Position numbers and translations under genes: made by a program. The notes under the pieces were generated by a model. The model ran no database searches, was not told the DNA's origin, and saw only the letters and a program-made list of their open reading frames with translations. Positions 26,627-39,925 of a stretch of 64,000 nt of DNA are shown piece after piece. The stretch lies in the NCBI GenBank assembly GCA_900239685.1, contig OENT01000499.1, forward strand, positions 42,213-106,212. The letters are read 5' to 3'. The number at the start of each line of letters is the position of its first letter. Within the stretch, counting starts at the first letter, position 1. The DNA comes from Rotaria macrura. Its lineage: Eukaryota; Rotifera; Eurotatoria; Philodinida; Philodinidae.

Positions 26627-27098
26627 AACTAATTCGACATATTCGATCGGCTCATGAACGTATGATGAGCACAATTTTCTATAGCTATAAAATAAGGTTT
26701 ACAATTTGAATTCGTTTTGGTATAGATTGTATTTCTATTCGCAACCTCATCATTATAGGTTTGAAAGTGATGTTTATTTTCCATCAATGATATCAAATTT
26801 AACCATTGCAACTGAATATTTCGATCTGATTCTTTCTGATAAAAGTATTTCATTTCTACCCGTTCCATTATTTTTCGATTGATAAATTTGTATGATGTTC
26901 ATATTTCCTTTCTCTCTCTGGTGGATTCTGAACTTAAATCGGATGTATAGATAGGGAAAACATGTACCTTGATGTATTGTGGAACATAACACACGTTCTA
27001 CATAATAGCAAAAACGAACAAGGTATGCGATAAATTTGAAACAGATAAACGAATTCTATTCAAGTTACAAAGAACTGGCCATTTTAATAATTGAGAGA

Positions 27099-30000
27099 TC
27101 AAATACTGTGCTCCAAACATTTAATACAAACCTTTACTAAATCGGTTTTAGTTGGATTTTTTGGTACAGGTACTGTTGCTTTTACAAGCATTTGCCGTAG
27201 ATTATTCTCTTCGAAAATTTCCCTTCAAAACAAAATCATCACATGGATTGAACATTCAAAAATTAACTTACCATGGTTCTATTGAATGACGCCAAACGAG
27301 TGTACATAGCAATTGTCGATAACAATTTCTAGTCGAAAGTAACTTTATAGAATTATCACCAACAAATAAATCAAGTTTTCATACTCGCAAAATCTATTTC
27401 CACTATCGGGGAGTATTGGTTTATTGCAATCTTCTACTGTACATTGTTCATTGTCTGAAATTTTATATTTGCTAAGTTCTCCGCTTACATCAATTTTCTT
27501 TTCCTAGAAAAATAGTAGGATGATAAAATGCGATGAATCATCAAATAGAAAACAATACGAACATTAAGTAAATTCAGAACTGCATTCAATTGACCAATTC
27601 GAGTTTCACGAAAACAATTGGGCGCACAATGAGCATGCATACTATCCTTCAGTTTACAGTTAGGTAAAGGACATTTCTAGGTAGCAAGATAGTTCTATAT
27701 TGTATTTTTTTTTCTCTTATATATCTTCCAATCTATTTTTACCATCTGTTTGGAAGGCATATAGAACAACGCTGAACACATTCGACAAAAATCTGCTTGA
27801 CATTCTGTACAAGTGAAATGTTCACAGCCTCCTGCTTTGCTGCATATTAATCATAATCTGTGTTATTTTTCATTATATTTGAATATTTAACTTACTATTC
27901 AAAAACATTGTGGCAACTAGGACATGTAATACTATTTCCAGCTAAATATTTTAAAACTTGTACCGTTTCATCGTCAGGATCGTTCTCCGCTAACCAATAT
28001 TCATATTCCTCACATGATAATTTATCATGTTCAGGACACCACTAGACACAAGTATTAGTGTGAAATTTAGAAAATAATTATTCAATCTTCATAACATACT
28101 TTTCGCCCACATTTTCTACATTGAGCAAATTGACAATAAGGACAGTAAACATGAGCTATGTTATCATTGTTATCGGTATCAAAATAGTTACCACACTAAG
28201 CACCAAAACAATCAAATATATATAAAAGAAGGATACAATCAATAGACTTGCTTTCGGACTGCCACATTGTTTTATTTGTTTATCATGTCTTGCATTAAAT
28301 ATTCTGTGATTGTATAAGTCAATAAGATCAGGCTCATCAATGAACCATTGACGAATCTAATTAAAAAAACAGTTTCTATCACATAGATATAAATACATGC
28401 ACACTCATTGAAACATACCTTAGCTTCTAAATATATAAAAAAATCCATTGATTTATCATCGGTTATTTCATGATTTTCCAAAACACACGTTAATTTATTT
28501 AACGATTTAGAATCTCCTATAGTACTTATATTATTTCGATAGTAGCCTTTGAGACATCCCAAACAACACATATGGTCACATAGAAACATGGTTTCCATTT
28601 GACTTCGTGGAAAAGTGGTAAAACATATTGGACATTTTGCTGACAGTGCATTTATTACATGACGTCGAAACTCTTCCGAAATATTGAAATCAATATTCGA
28701 ATGTAGTACATTTTTAATGCTAACTATATCAAGATTTTCAATTGCTTCCATTTCTATTTCACATAGAACCGATGCAAATAATTCAACTACGACAGGTATT
28801 TGTGGGGGAATGATAATCGACAATTCACTATAGATCAGACGATACAATTTCTAAAGTCGAAAAATCAGAGTAGGAAGAACTATAGGTAGAGAATATTTTT
28901 CAAAAAATCTATTACCGATAAACAAACGTCATCTAAGTCTGTCTGAGTGTGTTTTTCTCGAATTTTTTGAATTGATCCTATAAGATGTTGAGCTTTACGC
29001 CATGGCTAAATTTAAAAAAATTAATAAAAAAATGAAAAGTTCAATATGGTTTTCTATTATTTACATCGGGATATCAAAAGCTTTGATATACTAATAGTCG
29101 CCGATAGTTATTGAATAGAAACAAAAAATCTATTCGTACAAAATTTCGAAAGAAAGGCCATACTTGAACCTTTTAACTAACTGTCAGCACTGATTAGTCT
29201 GTTCAATGATAGATTCGATAGCACAGTAGTAGTAGCGTAAACAGGATTTTTCGGGTGGGATGAGCTCACACAATCCTAGCCCACTCCCTTGTTGCGACAC
29301 TAACCAACACCCACATATTCTTAGAGTGAGCTAAATTCACGTCCTAGTTATGCCTATACTCAGTACATGGCCTAATGTTGCTCAGGACCTACCTATACAC
29401 ACTTAGTAATCACAAGCGTAGGCGCACCTCAAGGCTAAGTGGACATAACATGAAGTGGATATTTAGAAATGAAGAGTTGTTAGTATTCTGTGTATGATCG
29501 TTCTTTGCATGATATTTCTGAGATTTTCACGTAGGAGTACAGAGATGCTCATTGTATGCAATGATATCATTGAGTCATGACATAATCATGAATGTAGATT
29601 TTCGTTTGTATAAATAATTAGAAAAACAATAGTCTATGAATTTATTCTGTTGCTGAATAAAAGTCGAATAATACATAGTGAAAGTGTTTTTGACTCAAGA
29701 AATTCAATATAGAAGAAGATTGAATACATACATCAGTTTCACTTAGTAATGATTGAGCTAAATTATTTTCTGTCTGATATCTAGTTAATAGAGACCAATG
29801 ATCTTTTGCAAATGGAAAAGAACTTGTTATTGATATTTCCGTTGATACGATTGGGACTGGTTTTACAACAGGTTGTATCTAAACAATAATTCTTAAAACA
29901 AATCTTTAATCAATTGAAACATAATTTACTAAATTTGGTCTATTATCATGCAACATCTTTAATGCTTCCTTGTCATTAAAATTCGATCGGATTAAACATT

Positions 30001-30471
30001 CAATATAAATATCATCGTTACGAGTGGCATCCTTTTGTCTATCATTTTGTTTCAATAAACGTACTTTTTGATCGATACATTGGTCGATATAATTATCATC
30101 ATAATCATTCATAAGGCTATTCTCATTTTTCAATAGTAATATAGCTAATTTTCGGCGAATAAAGGCATGCGTAGGCTTGCCATTGTACTCTGTCACTAGA
30201 CTTTCCTAAATAAAAGACATGAGCAACATTTCTTTTTTCATCTCATAAAAATATTTCGAAAATCAATCGAACCTTGAATGTCTTTACCAATTCGTTCGTA
30301 TCTCTATTGCCTACTTCGTAGCTTTTTCGTACAGGGCCTGTGGCTGACGGCGACTAAGATCAACGGATACTTTTTGTTTGAAATCAACATAAGCAGCAAG
30401 AAGATACTTACTAATGAAGTGTAATTGACTTTGTCACCTAATCTTTTATCATCAACTAAAAATGAAGTCAT
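27099..30471 (-). CDS. HOIP/RNF31-like RBR E3 ubiquitin ligase, compact form
   Basis: Fourteen exons: 30471-30412, 30353-30273, 30205-29930, 29878-29732, 29005-28916, 28850-28419, 28356-28252, 28195-28100, 28041-27896, 27839-27743, 27676-27563, 27503-27385, 27328-27272, 27222-27099. Phases close to 647 residues (human HOIP 1072). An UBA-like helical region (about 95-138) precedes RING1 (from C291, CPICF), an IBR (about 393-440, CPYCQFAQCRKC) and RING2 (C469/C472). RING2 has the HOIP catalytic arrangement GGC-x-H (C483, H485), then CPLPNCKLKDSMHAHCAPNC like the HOIP linear-ubiquitin-determining domain, and its helical tail. The N-terminal PUB and zinc-finger region of vertebrate HOIP is absent. 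By homology it should form Met1-linked ubiquitin chains, which is inference. A GC-AG intron lies at 28251-28196. Confidence 0.85.
29252..29460. repeat. Compositionally distinct insert in HOIP-like intron 4
   Basis: Inside a 726 bp intron (29731-29006) in a gene whose other introns are mostly about 50-70 bp, a segment of about 200 bp is clearly richer in G and C and poor in homopolymers. It contains a partial hairpin (GTGGGAT ... ATCCTAGCCCAC, about 29256-29284). No coding frame is visible. It may be a short non-autonomous element; no target duplication was identified. Confidence 0.4.
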
Positions 30472-31389
30472 GATTTATTTTTCTTCGTTGAATTTCTTTT
30501 TTTGACGAACACTTTTTTTTTAAACTCTCTTCCATTTCCCATTCCATGTCTCAATTGATGACTCAATGAAAATTTTTCGAGAGTTCAACGCCTATGTATC
30601 TTCGATAAATAGAGCAGAATATGCTTCTGCTTTGAAATTCTTAAAAACTTCTTTCTACGTAATATTTGAGAGAATGACTGAAGGCATCTCAAATGGTTTT
30701 TTTATCGGTTTATTGATCAAAGATCAAATGATGAGAGCACCCTCTTGAGAGATTTTTTCGTACGGTTTATTTTAAAAGTTACAAATTTCCTACAATTTAC
30801 CGAAACGTACTGAGAGGATATTCTTTTCAAACTCAGAAAAGACTTTGATAGTTCATTGTATGAAGAATAAAAAACTTTCAGCTCTAAGGTCTTGAACTTC
30901 CGACTGAATTTTGCACAGATGTTTTTTCTTTCAAACATCATCTTTACAATATTTTAGAACGTTCAGTTGTTCGACCCCGAGCTATGCATTATAGAACTTG
31001 CACAATAGTGCATGACGTCAAAATTTGATCTATGCAACACATTGTGATGATGACATGAATGTTTTGGAAGCGATCACACCCAATGAATGAAAACACAACG
31101 AAGTGTTCAGTCAACACTAAGATGTACTTTTCTAAGATTAAAATAACTATTGAAACTTGTTATTTCAATTTTAATCACAAAATGTATGGGAGTAGAGGAT
31201 AAGACCTGAAAGTCTCCTTCAATTTGAGAAATATAAGTTTCACAGAAAGGTTTTTGAAATTATGCTAGAAATGAGTGGGCTGTTGTATACAATTACGTAC
31301 ATTCACGTATTCTAGGAAGATGATGAGAACTGTCTCTGGTATTCTAAATATAGAGAAGAAAAACAGAGGATAGTAAAAGTGAGTAATTT
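30472..31389. other. Intergenic between HOIP-like and PUB-like genes
   Basis: 918 bp upstream of the HOIP-like ATG and downstream of the next minus-strand gene, so it should hold the HOIP-like promoter. Open frames at 30566-30748 (+) and 30717-30941 (-) overlap and have no splice context. Confidence 0.4.
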
Positions 31390-31913
31390 CTAGATTTTGA
31401 TAACTACGTTTTCGTTAATAAATTGTCTGAGATCATCGGATGACTTGACTTTGGCACTTAAAAGATAATCGTAGAACTTGTGAAATTCATTCACACCATT
31501 GAGACAACGTTCACGTTCACGTGGTGATTTTGGTGATTGATAAATATATTCTTGGTTGCGATTGAGAATATAGCCAAAATATTTCAATAGATCTACTGCT
31601 CCAGACTGAAAACAAAACGATTATTCAAGAAATAGAAGTTTTTTTTAACAAACTTTTTCAGCAAGTTTATTAGCAACGGTCTGATTGAGAGTTGAACCGT
31701 CTTGTATGGTTGATGCTGATGCAAATTTTAGAGGAGTCAATACTTTTAACAAATCATTTAAACCTTCCCTAATCTATGGTAAGAATAAAAGTATATGTTT
31801 AAAAGTAAATTATAAAAAATCAAGCGTGTTCAACATACGTTATCAGGATGAATATTTTCTTTCACAATACGTTCAGCTTCAATCAAACGATAGGATGAAA
31901 ATTGATGTGCCAT
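31390..31913 (-). CDS. Small helical protein, possible divergent PUB domain
   Basis: Exons 31913-31839, 31773-31654 and 31605-31390 join in phase 0 throughout to 136 residues, ATG at 31913, TAG at 31390. The middle resembles the end of a PUB domain: a helix (GLNDLLKVL), a polar segment, then AEKSGAVDLLKYFGYIL, which echoes the G-A/G-x-E/D-L-L-x-x-x-G-[FY] close of that fold. A Lys/Glu/Arg-rich C-terminal helix follows (SPRERERCLNGVNEFHKFY). The similarity is weak and judged by eye. It lies upstream of, and on the same strand as, the HOIP-like gene, whose vertebrate relatives begin with a PUB domain. It could equally be an unrelated helical protein. Confidence 0.55.
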
Positions 31914-34900
31914 TTAATACTCAAATTCAAATGTATAAAACCTACAATAAAAAAAATCGTTATTTTTCATGTTTTACTTGTTTCATTTAACCGATATGAA
32001 GTCATGTGTTCTTTTGCTTCGATGAAGTAAAATTTTGTGTTTTTTTCTATAGTATATTACCTGTATGTTTTTTTTCTGTTCTATGACTGTAATCTGAAAA
32101 ACTGAAGACACCGTAGTTCTGTTAAATATTGATCAAAGTCCAGTGGGAAAAAACCAAAATCAAAACTTAGGAAAATTTCCTTTAATAACAGAAACGTTCA
32201 TGTTTTCAAAATACTGAGATGAATCATAAGAAAGAAAATATTTGCACATGGAAATTATTACAGATACGTTTAAATATGCTTTTCAAATATCAAGCTGATA
32301 GTATACGGGAATACTGTTCGAGATATACGATCGAAACCTCGTATGTCAGAGTGCACGAAGTTATGAAATATTTCTCAAGAAAATCTCTAAGACGCTCGAA
32401 GAAACTACGAATGTACCATTAAAACATAATGCATCATAGTACTTTTTCTGTCTAGAAAAAGAAAATAACAACTTATGAAATTACTAATGACATCATCAAT
32501 TGACTTATTCTTTTTTCTTTTTGTGGATGCATTTTTGAATCCAAAATAATGGCGACGCATTCAATAGAATTTACATGAAACAGCAAGATAGATTGAAGTT
32601 AAAACAAACAAAGTATGCATACAAAACCGACGCTTAAGAAAATGAAAACAATTAGATACTAAATAGATGTAAATGTATCAGGGATCGTAGCCGAAGTTAC
32701 ATTAATAAATCCAAAGAGAAATGATGAGCCAATGAAAGCAGATATCTTCTATCTACCATCATTTTCTTTTATTCTTTGTTTTCGTTTTTCTTCTGATTTG
32801 TAACTGTAGGTCACTAGCATCGGGCAATTTTCGAATTCTTTTTCTTTTTACAAGAATACTTTTTGTGTGTGAAGTAAGTTCAAACGTTTGCTCTTTTTTT
32901 GTCTAACGTAGAAAAATCATCAGTGAAACTTTCTCTTAACAATTGATGAAGATAATTGAGACTGAGAATAATTTGACTTCAGATTTCTCCAATGAATATT
33001 AATACTTACCGAAGCTAATCTTACACTGAGTATTAGAAGTATGCCAAGCGCATACTTGATTTTCTGTTGAAGAAGTTCAAGAAAACATTATGGACGATGT
33101 TGATAGAACCTCTAACACGTGATTTAAACGAATACACGTATCTGTATTGACTCTTGGAAAGTAATTGCTAATGGATTACATAGTAGTACTGACTTTAAAA
33201 TAGGGTTTCAGTGGGATAATGATTATCTTTTCATTTTATACCAAGAAGTAGTCTAATGAATCGTAGAAAAACATTACAAGAAAACGCAAAACTCGAAATT
33301 ATGTTGATGAATTAATAATCATCATAGGATTCTTTGATTTGTCAAAAAACGTCACTGCATTCTTATTTCTTTTATGACACATTTCATTGCCATTTCAACA
33401 GAAAGAATTCTAATGAGAGTCGGAATTTCTTAACTCAGTGTAATATCATTTCCTATCCCCATGACTAGACAGTTACGATCCTGTTGGTTCTCGTGTTCGT
33501 GATATACCAATCGCATTATGTCTTTTCTTCAAAACTACAGTAATGATACGCTCATTGTTTTCGATGATGCACTTCGCATCAATTTTACGTTAAATAAATG
33601 TGAAAACCTTGGCCCTGAAGTCCGAGAGTTATGTGTACTTCAAAAAGCGAATGAGAAAAATCAGTCATTCTAGAATCTGAGACATATCTAGGTAATTTGG
33701 TTTCTGGATGCAGTTTTTATGCATTTGCAGACCTTTTTAAGGCGATGTTTTGTTAGAAAGCTTCGATTTGGTTCGAAACTAATATCAGATTCGGAATCAA
33801 TGTTAAAGACTGAGTCGATTTATATACGTTGTAGATGATTCCGAGAAAAAAATCCCTGTACCCCACCATAATGACAATGTTTTCGATAACTCAGCCATTT
33901 CTTGTCGGATCCTTTTCATCTTCAAACTCGACCGAGATATTGATGAGAAAATTCTGTGCACAAAATTTCAGCTCAATCGAATGTATTTGTGAAGAGTTAT
34001 CGTGCAAACGACCGGCCGGCCGAACACACTGACCGATTCTAGAGTGTACTCACTTGTTAAGTACACAAAAACAACTACGCCTAATGTGATCTGTCTTTTC
34101 AGTGAAGTGTACTTCCACAGGTTGAGTAACTAGTTTTAGATGTTTTCCACTAGCAAACGATTGAGAGAAGAACTTGATTTACTTCTCATGATAAGTATAT
34201 TGTGAAGGGTGGATTGCATTACCTAGATTTAACTGATTTTGATAAAATATCCCGTACTATTATTTCTCCTTGAAAAATTCATTTAACATAGTAACATGCC
34301 TTTCATATATCAAATCCACACAGCAGCCGAATCATGAATAAGAATTATATTTTACACATGAAATTCTAAGGTTCTTAGATTAATAGCTACATGTCGAATT
34401 TTATATGTATTTTTTCATGTGTACGTATGTATATGTCAATCAATCAGAGATACAGAAAAGATCTACTGAACGTAAATCACGGATTACACATTTGTTTCAC
34501 AACAGTGTAGTTCTTAGTATAGTCGAAAGAGTCATGACCGACGTTGATAATTCGATACGTACATTTAGGTTTGCGCCTAAATTATGCTTGGATAGTTCTG
34601 GAAATAAACCTATTGGAAGGTTAAGATAAATTTGACGAATTCAAGATATGGAACAGTTTAGGTACTACCCCGATTGAGTATTTTCATGTCAACTTTTCTA
34701 AATCTGGTAGTGAAATTGTGTGTTACAATAATTCGAATCTCATCATTGTAGAATCTTTTTGAATAGCAGCACAATTGTCGTCATATTTTCGATCTCTCGA
34801 GAATGATAAGTATTATCGTCTAAAATATTAACTTGTTGGGATTTGCATGCATTTTTTTGAAGCTCTCCTCTTCTTCATACTAATTTTATCTTCACGAAAA

Positions 34901-37197
34901 GTGTTTGTCTGTTAATAACGTTATTTTTATTACTCGTAGTGTCGTGACCTACATGTTGTTAATGACGATGATACAAGAAAGAAATAATTCTTATCATTTT
35001 TATTTAAGTGTATTGTCAGATGTTTCGAGAATAAAATAGAATAAAACGAATTCATCTTTTCTTTTTTGCTACTTTGAAAAGTATAGCTGCTCGTTAAAAA
35101 TCTCCTTGTATTAGTTTGAACTGAATAAAATAAATTCGTGGACTAATAATATTTTTAACTTCGTACTGAATAATCGTTATTAGATGTTGTCGTATTACTG
35201 AGGTATCGGGTGAACAGACATCGACGTACAAGATGAAACACTCGTGTATTAATCAATGTCGAGAATATATATTAGTTTCATGAATGTCTGCCAATTCGAA
35301 CTATGGGTTTTTTATTCATAAAATGAATTGAGGCGTCGTGTTTTAATACTTCTGCTCATGTAAAATGAATTATTTAATAAGAAATAGTCTCATCGTGTAT
35401 ACTTTATCAACAAATTGAAATGAAGGCTTCTCTAAAACATAGATAAAATCATGATGAAAAATTTAACTTATGGTAGATAGATGAAGTTTTCACGAAAGAA
35501 AACAACATTATTATTGAAATTCTTTTTTTCAATTAGAGAAACAGTGGATATTGAGAGAAAGAAACGTTCATTTAAGTCCATTGCTATTAGATCAATAACA
35601 TAGAAGAAGTCGATTTTTTCTAAGTAAGAATTTCTATAGCAAACAGAATTAAAGATATTTTATTGATTGAATATTCATCAAACTTAACCTATAGTTTTGA
35701 TAATATTTCAATTTCGTTTTACAAAAAAAGATAAATTTATGTATAGAGAGGAAACATGCAATCATACTGCTAAATTAGACATCATCAACAGCATCAAAAA
35801 AAATCGCGAACTACTTATTATTATGAATAGAAATATCTGTTTCCTTTTATCACACAGTTAAAAAGTTCTGAAAGTCTTACCACTTGGAAATATTTTCTTG
35901 ATGTGGGTTTGCCATAAACAGGTCATGTCAATACTCAATAAGAACTATACAACTTGTAGAAGTCTATGTAATTTTTATGGAGCAATTATAATTAAATTCC
36001 TTTATGAAGATAAGTTTCCATCTTTTTAATGTTAGCGATTCATTTGTTAATTCAATAAAAATACTGATTTGATGCCATTCTTCTTTTTTTTTTATTACCC
36101 TTTTGCATCACATAAAGAATAATATTAATGAAACTGAAAAGAAAGTCATTGATTTTGTTTTCAGTTTAGAAACATTGGTACAACACCACAGGATCATAAC
36201 AATTTGCAATCGTAAACATCTTTCCTTGTTTAATTTTGTCACTTGAAACAACTATGCTAAAATCCGAAGTATCAGCAAGTGTATAAACGTCCTGTCAAGT
36301 GTTTTATTTTGTCGTGTGAAAATTTAAACGTAAGAATTGATGTCATCCATGGACATATGTTATGACATAAAACTACCATGCACGCATTGCCCTTCATTGA
36401 CAATCATCAAAACGGTCCTCATTCTTTCGAATCCGATCATTCATTCGAGAAAGTATCATAACTAAACAGTGCTTCTTGGAAACTACAATAAATCAAGAAG
36501 GATACTAATCAGTTGATGAGTTTTGAATTGCACCAACCGTGAGTCTGTATTTAAAATATCGTATATTACCATCTTAGTCTTTGTTGACATCAATTCATAC
36601 AACTGACAATTTTGAAAATACTGTTGATTTGACAATTGTTTCTTATCTATGAATATAATACTCATGTCAAAGAAATTTAAATTTTAGAAGTTTTAAAGCA
36701 TAGAGAGCAATCAGAAAGTAAGAAAAAAGCAATCAATGCATGTTCACTGTTAGCTGGAATTAGTTGTTGAATTGTAGAATACCTCTTATTTCACATGCTC
36801 GTATAGACGATCGATGTTGGATGATGTTCGTATAAAACGAAGTGCCAACATGTTGAATGTACAATCTAAAATTTTTCTTTGATTCTATTACATCAAACTA
36901 TCAAAGATCTTATGATCATAGTTTGAGTTTTAGTGGTCTGTAACAGAATATTGATCGTTTATTAGTGGCAAGCATTTTTGATTAAGTTAAATAAACATTC
37001 TATTTTTTTTAAATCACGACAAACTGATATTTACGTTTATACAAAAAACATACAATCTTCATAGAATATAAAGAAAAATGTTCTGTTTTTCAAGATAATC
37101 GAGTCGATTATTATTGAGACGCGCTATACGAGTAGATCGATTTCAAATGAAAGAAAATAAATATATTAATTTGATAAGAATAAACAAAAAACAAGAA
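31914..37197. other. 5.3 kb intergenic region with scattered small frames
   Basis: A+T-rich. Short protein-like frames at 32219-32422, 33518-33673 (51 codons from ATG, TAG end), 33835-34032 and 34405-34629, all on the plus strand, may be relics of one decayed gene, but I cannot join them. A short GC-rich stretch (two overlapping CCGG-type palindromes) lies at about 34011-34022. A perfect 7 bp inverted repeat GTGTACT/AGTACAC with a 9 nt loop lies at about 34052-34074. No splice-supported gene was found. Confidence 0.4.
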
Positions 37198-37942
37198 CTA
37201 TGTAGCATGACGAAGAGCAGCTAAACGGCTGCTTTGTGCAGCCTCTTGTTGTTTAACTGGTGTTATTGTTGAACTTTGCATTGTTGGTATAGCATCAAGT
37301 TGCGCACGTATATCCAAATTATTTTCATTGGCAATTTCACGTAAAAGATCTTGTACGGCTTCGGTAGGTGTGCTAGTTGCCATAGCTTGATTCATTGCAT
37401 TACTCATGACTTGCTCTTTAACATCAAAATCTTCGAATGCCTAATTTTAAAGTAGAGATCAACATTTTTGTTTGGAAAAATTTGTTCCTTGAGTAACATA
37501 AAAAAAAACTTACTTGTTCGAATTTCTCCATCACTTTAGCTAACTCAGATGCATTCAGATCTTTATTAACATGTTCAAGCATTTTATTCACTTGTTTCAT
37601 ATTTTTAACCATTATGCTTTGAGCATTTGCTTGTTGTACCTAGATTGAAGAAAAAAATACCACAAAAACGCTGATGGTATTTTCTCTGAATTTCCGAAAG
37701 AAAAATTTTACTTTAGCAATGACACTATCGATGCGTGAGGCCATCACAAGAAATTGATTGTGTGCCGTTCGGTTTTGAATTGCAGTCTCAGCATAAATTC
37801 GAGCTGTTTCGACATCTCCAGACTTTTTTAATGCATCTAATGCTTTTTTTCGGCTTGCGTCATATTTTTTATCTGCTGCAGATGCTTCTTTTTCAATCAT
37901 CTTTTTAGTAAAACGAAGATTAAATTCAGCATTGGAACCCAT
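37198..37942 (-). CDS. CHMP1: ESCRT-III subunit CHMP1
   Basis: Charged multivesicular body protein 1, which polymerises on endosomal and midbody membranes and recruits VPS4/spastin. Exons 37942-37712, 37639-37514 and 37440-37198 join in phase to 199 residues, the family's usual length. The basic N-terminal helix reads NLRFTKKMIEKEA and is followed by ARIYAETAIQNR and the family block MASRIDSVIAK-VQQANAQSIMVKNM. The acidic C-terminal half (TPTEAVQDLLREIANENNLD) ends in a MIM1-type motif SSRLAALRHAT, matching the (D/E)xxLxxRLxxLR pattern for VPS4 MIT binding. Whether it is the CHMP1A or CHMP1B side cannot be decided; invertebrates usually have a single gene. Confidence 0.93.
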
Positions 37943-39925
37943 TCTATGGCAAGACTCAGACGACGATCAAAACTGACGTTTTCAAGTTGTGAATAATAAA
38001 TGAATCAATAAAAACATTTACTCATAATATATCGATATCAGTTGACACAAAGAAACGAAAGCTACAGATTGGAACATATCGATGCACGTGTGATACGGTT
38101 GGTAGATGTCATTAGCTTACTGACATTCGATTTGAATGTTTAAAGTCTCGCTAGAACAAGTACGGTGTAAAGACGAATTTTAATCAAGTATACACTTTGA
38201 TAAGATGAATAAAAGGAAATGATTAACCTTGATTTGTAGGTTTCTAAATATTTGAATGCTGTAACTAAGCATTTTATTTTTACTAAACACGATGCTGGAA
38301 AAGAAATGCCCACAGTCAAAACTACACCTGACAGAAGTTCTTCAATAGTTGTATTTGAATTCAATCAGTGGACCACTGCCACTTCGCTTGTGTCAGTTGT
38401 TTTGACTCATGTCCTCATTGATGATCTATGACATGATTCGATTAATATTTAATTAAAATCTTTATTCTCAATTAAGACAATTTTTTTCTCATAATCTTTT
38501 TCGTACACTTGCCGGTTGTCTATCATCAATCATCGATAGCTTTTCAAGAGAGAACGAGTGTTGGCGAGAAAGCTAAAATATAGAAATTTCTAACTGTATC
38601 GTGTACTATTGCTCGTAGATTTTACAGTGATTCGTCTTTCACTATGTATGCACATGTACCTGACTTCATGGTAGCATGGAAACGTTCCCTGACAATTTCG
38701 ACTGTATGCTAAATTTCAAATTATCTCTGATCGAGCCTATTTACAAAAGTGAACGATTTTTATCTTTGTTACGCTTTTCAAGTTGCACAAAACAAAACGC
38801 CAATAGTCAAATGAAATGAAGTATATCATCATGAGGTCAAAGTCACTCGTAAAATAATCGTTATTAGATTCATCACTCTATTCAATTTATTTTTCAAACA
38901 AATATTTAGCTACTAGAAACACTCTTTTAGTACATATTTCTAAAAAATAGAAATTGTAAATCAAATCTACCCAAAGTTGTCTAAGTATTCAACATGTAAA
39001 ATATCTTCATGCTAACTAAGACGCTGGTATCTTTGTTTTCCACTAATGAATGTTATTTAATTATCAAATAATTCTGCCTTGGAAAATTATAAGGCTTTCC
39101 AGACACAAACATTTGAAACAAAGTTCATTAAATATCATGAAATGAGTTACTATCAACAAATCAATTGCTTGATTGTGTACTTTATCTGTAACATTTCTCT
39201 GATAGACTCAACAATATTCAATTTGTATATTAACAACAATTAAGATCAATATATATATATATATATGTATGGACAACGAGTTCATACAATGATCAACATC
39301 TAGCATCTGCAAGGTCACTCATAATTAGTTTTCATTGAATTATGACGGAAAACCGTCTCGATATAACAAACAAGGTTCTCTATTTAATTATCATCATCAA
39401 ACGGATTTATACTATCATCTAGCAGGCATAACGCTTGCTTTCGAAAAAAATAAGTCGGTAAGATTAGAAAAATATATTAATTATCTATGATAAGTATAAA
39501 ATTATTCATGGAAGCTCTCACAGATAGTACTGTGTGACGTTCGCAATAAACTCAAGTATACTAATTGTTGACAAGATTAAATACTTCATCGAATAAATAT
39601 TAAACGAATGATTAGATGGACACGCTCATAGTTTTGCTTTAAGAAAAAAATATTCAAATATGAAGCAGGTACGAAGTCTAATTACCATGCATTTAGTACA
39701 ATACATTCAATACAGAGTGAAAATTCATATTGTAACCATGATTTTTATACATGTGACAGATTTGGACATTAAATTTATATGAAAAGATAAGGTAAATGTT
39801 CGACCTTTTCGATAGAAATTTCGTATATTTAAAGAATATAAAAAATAATTGAAACTTGACAGGACTAGGTCGAACACATCATCCAAGTAAAAATTATGCT
39901 ATTGTACCATAGAAATGACTTACAT
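37943..39925. other. Intergenic, upstream of CHMP1
   Basis: A+T-rich spacer with an (AT)n tract at about 39249-39266. No gene is supportable. Confidence 0.4.

Noticed and set aside
26629..26992. Two minus-strand frames just downstream of the HOIP-like gene
   Set aside because: Considered as extra 3' exons, but the HOIP-like frame already ends naturally at 27099 and the opposite strand is equally open there, so neither reading is supported.
30960..31010. TTCGACCCCGAGC, resembling a tRNA T-arm
   Set aside because: No matching acceptor stem, D-arm or anticodon arm could be folded around it.
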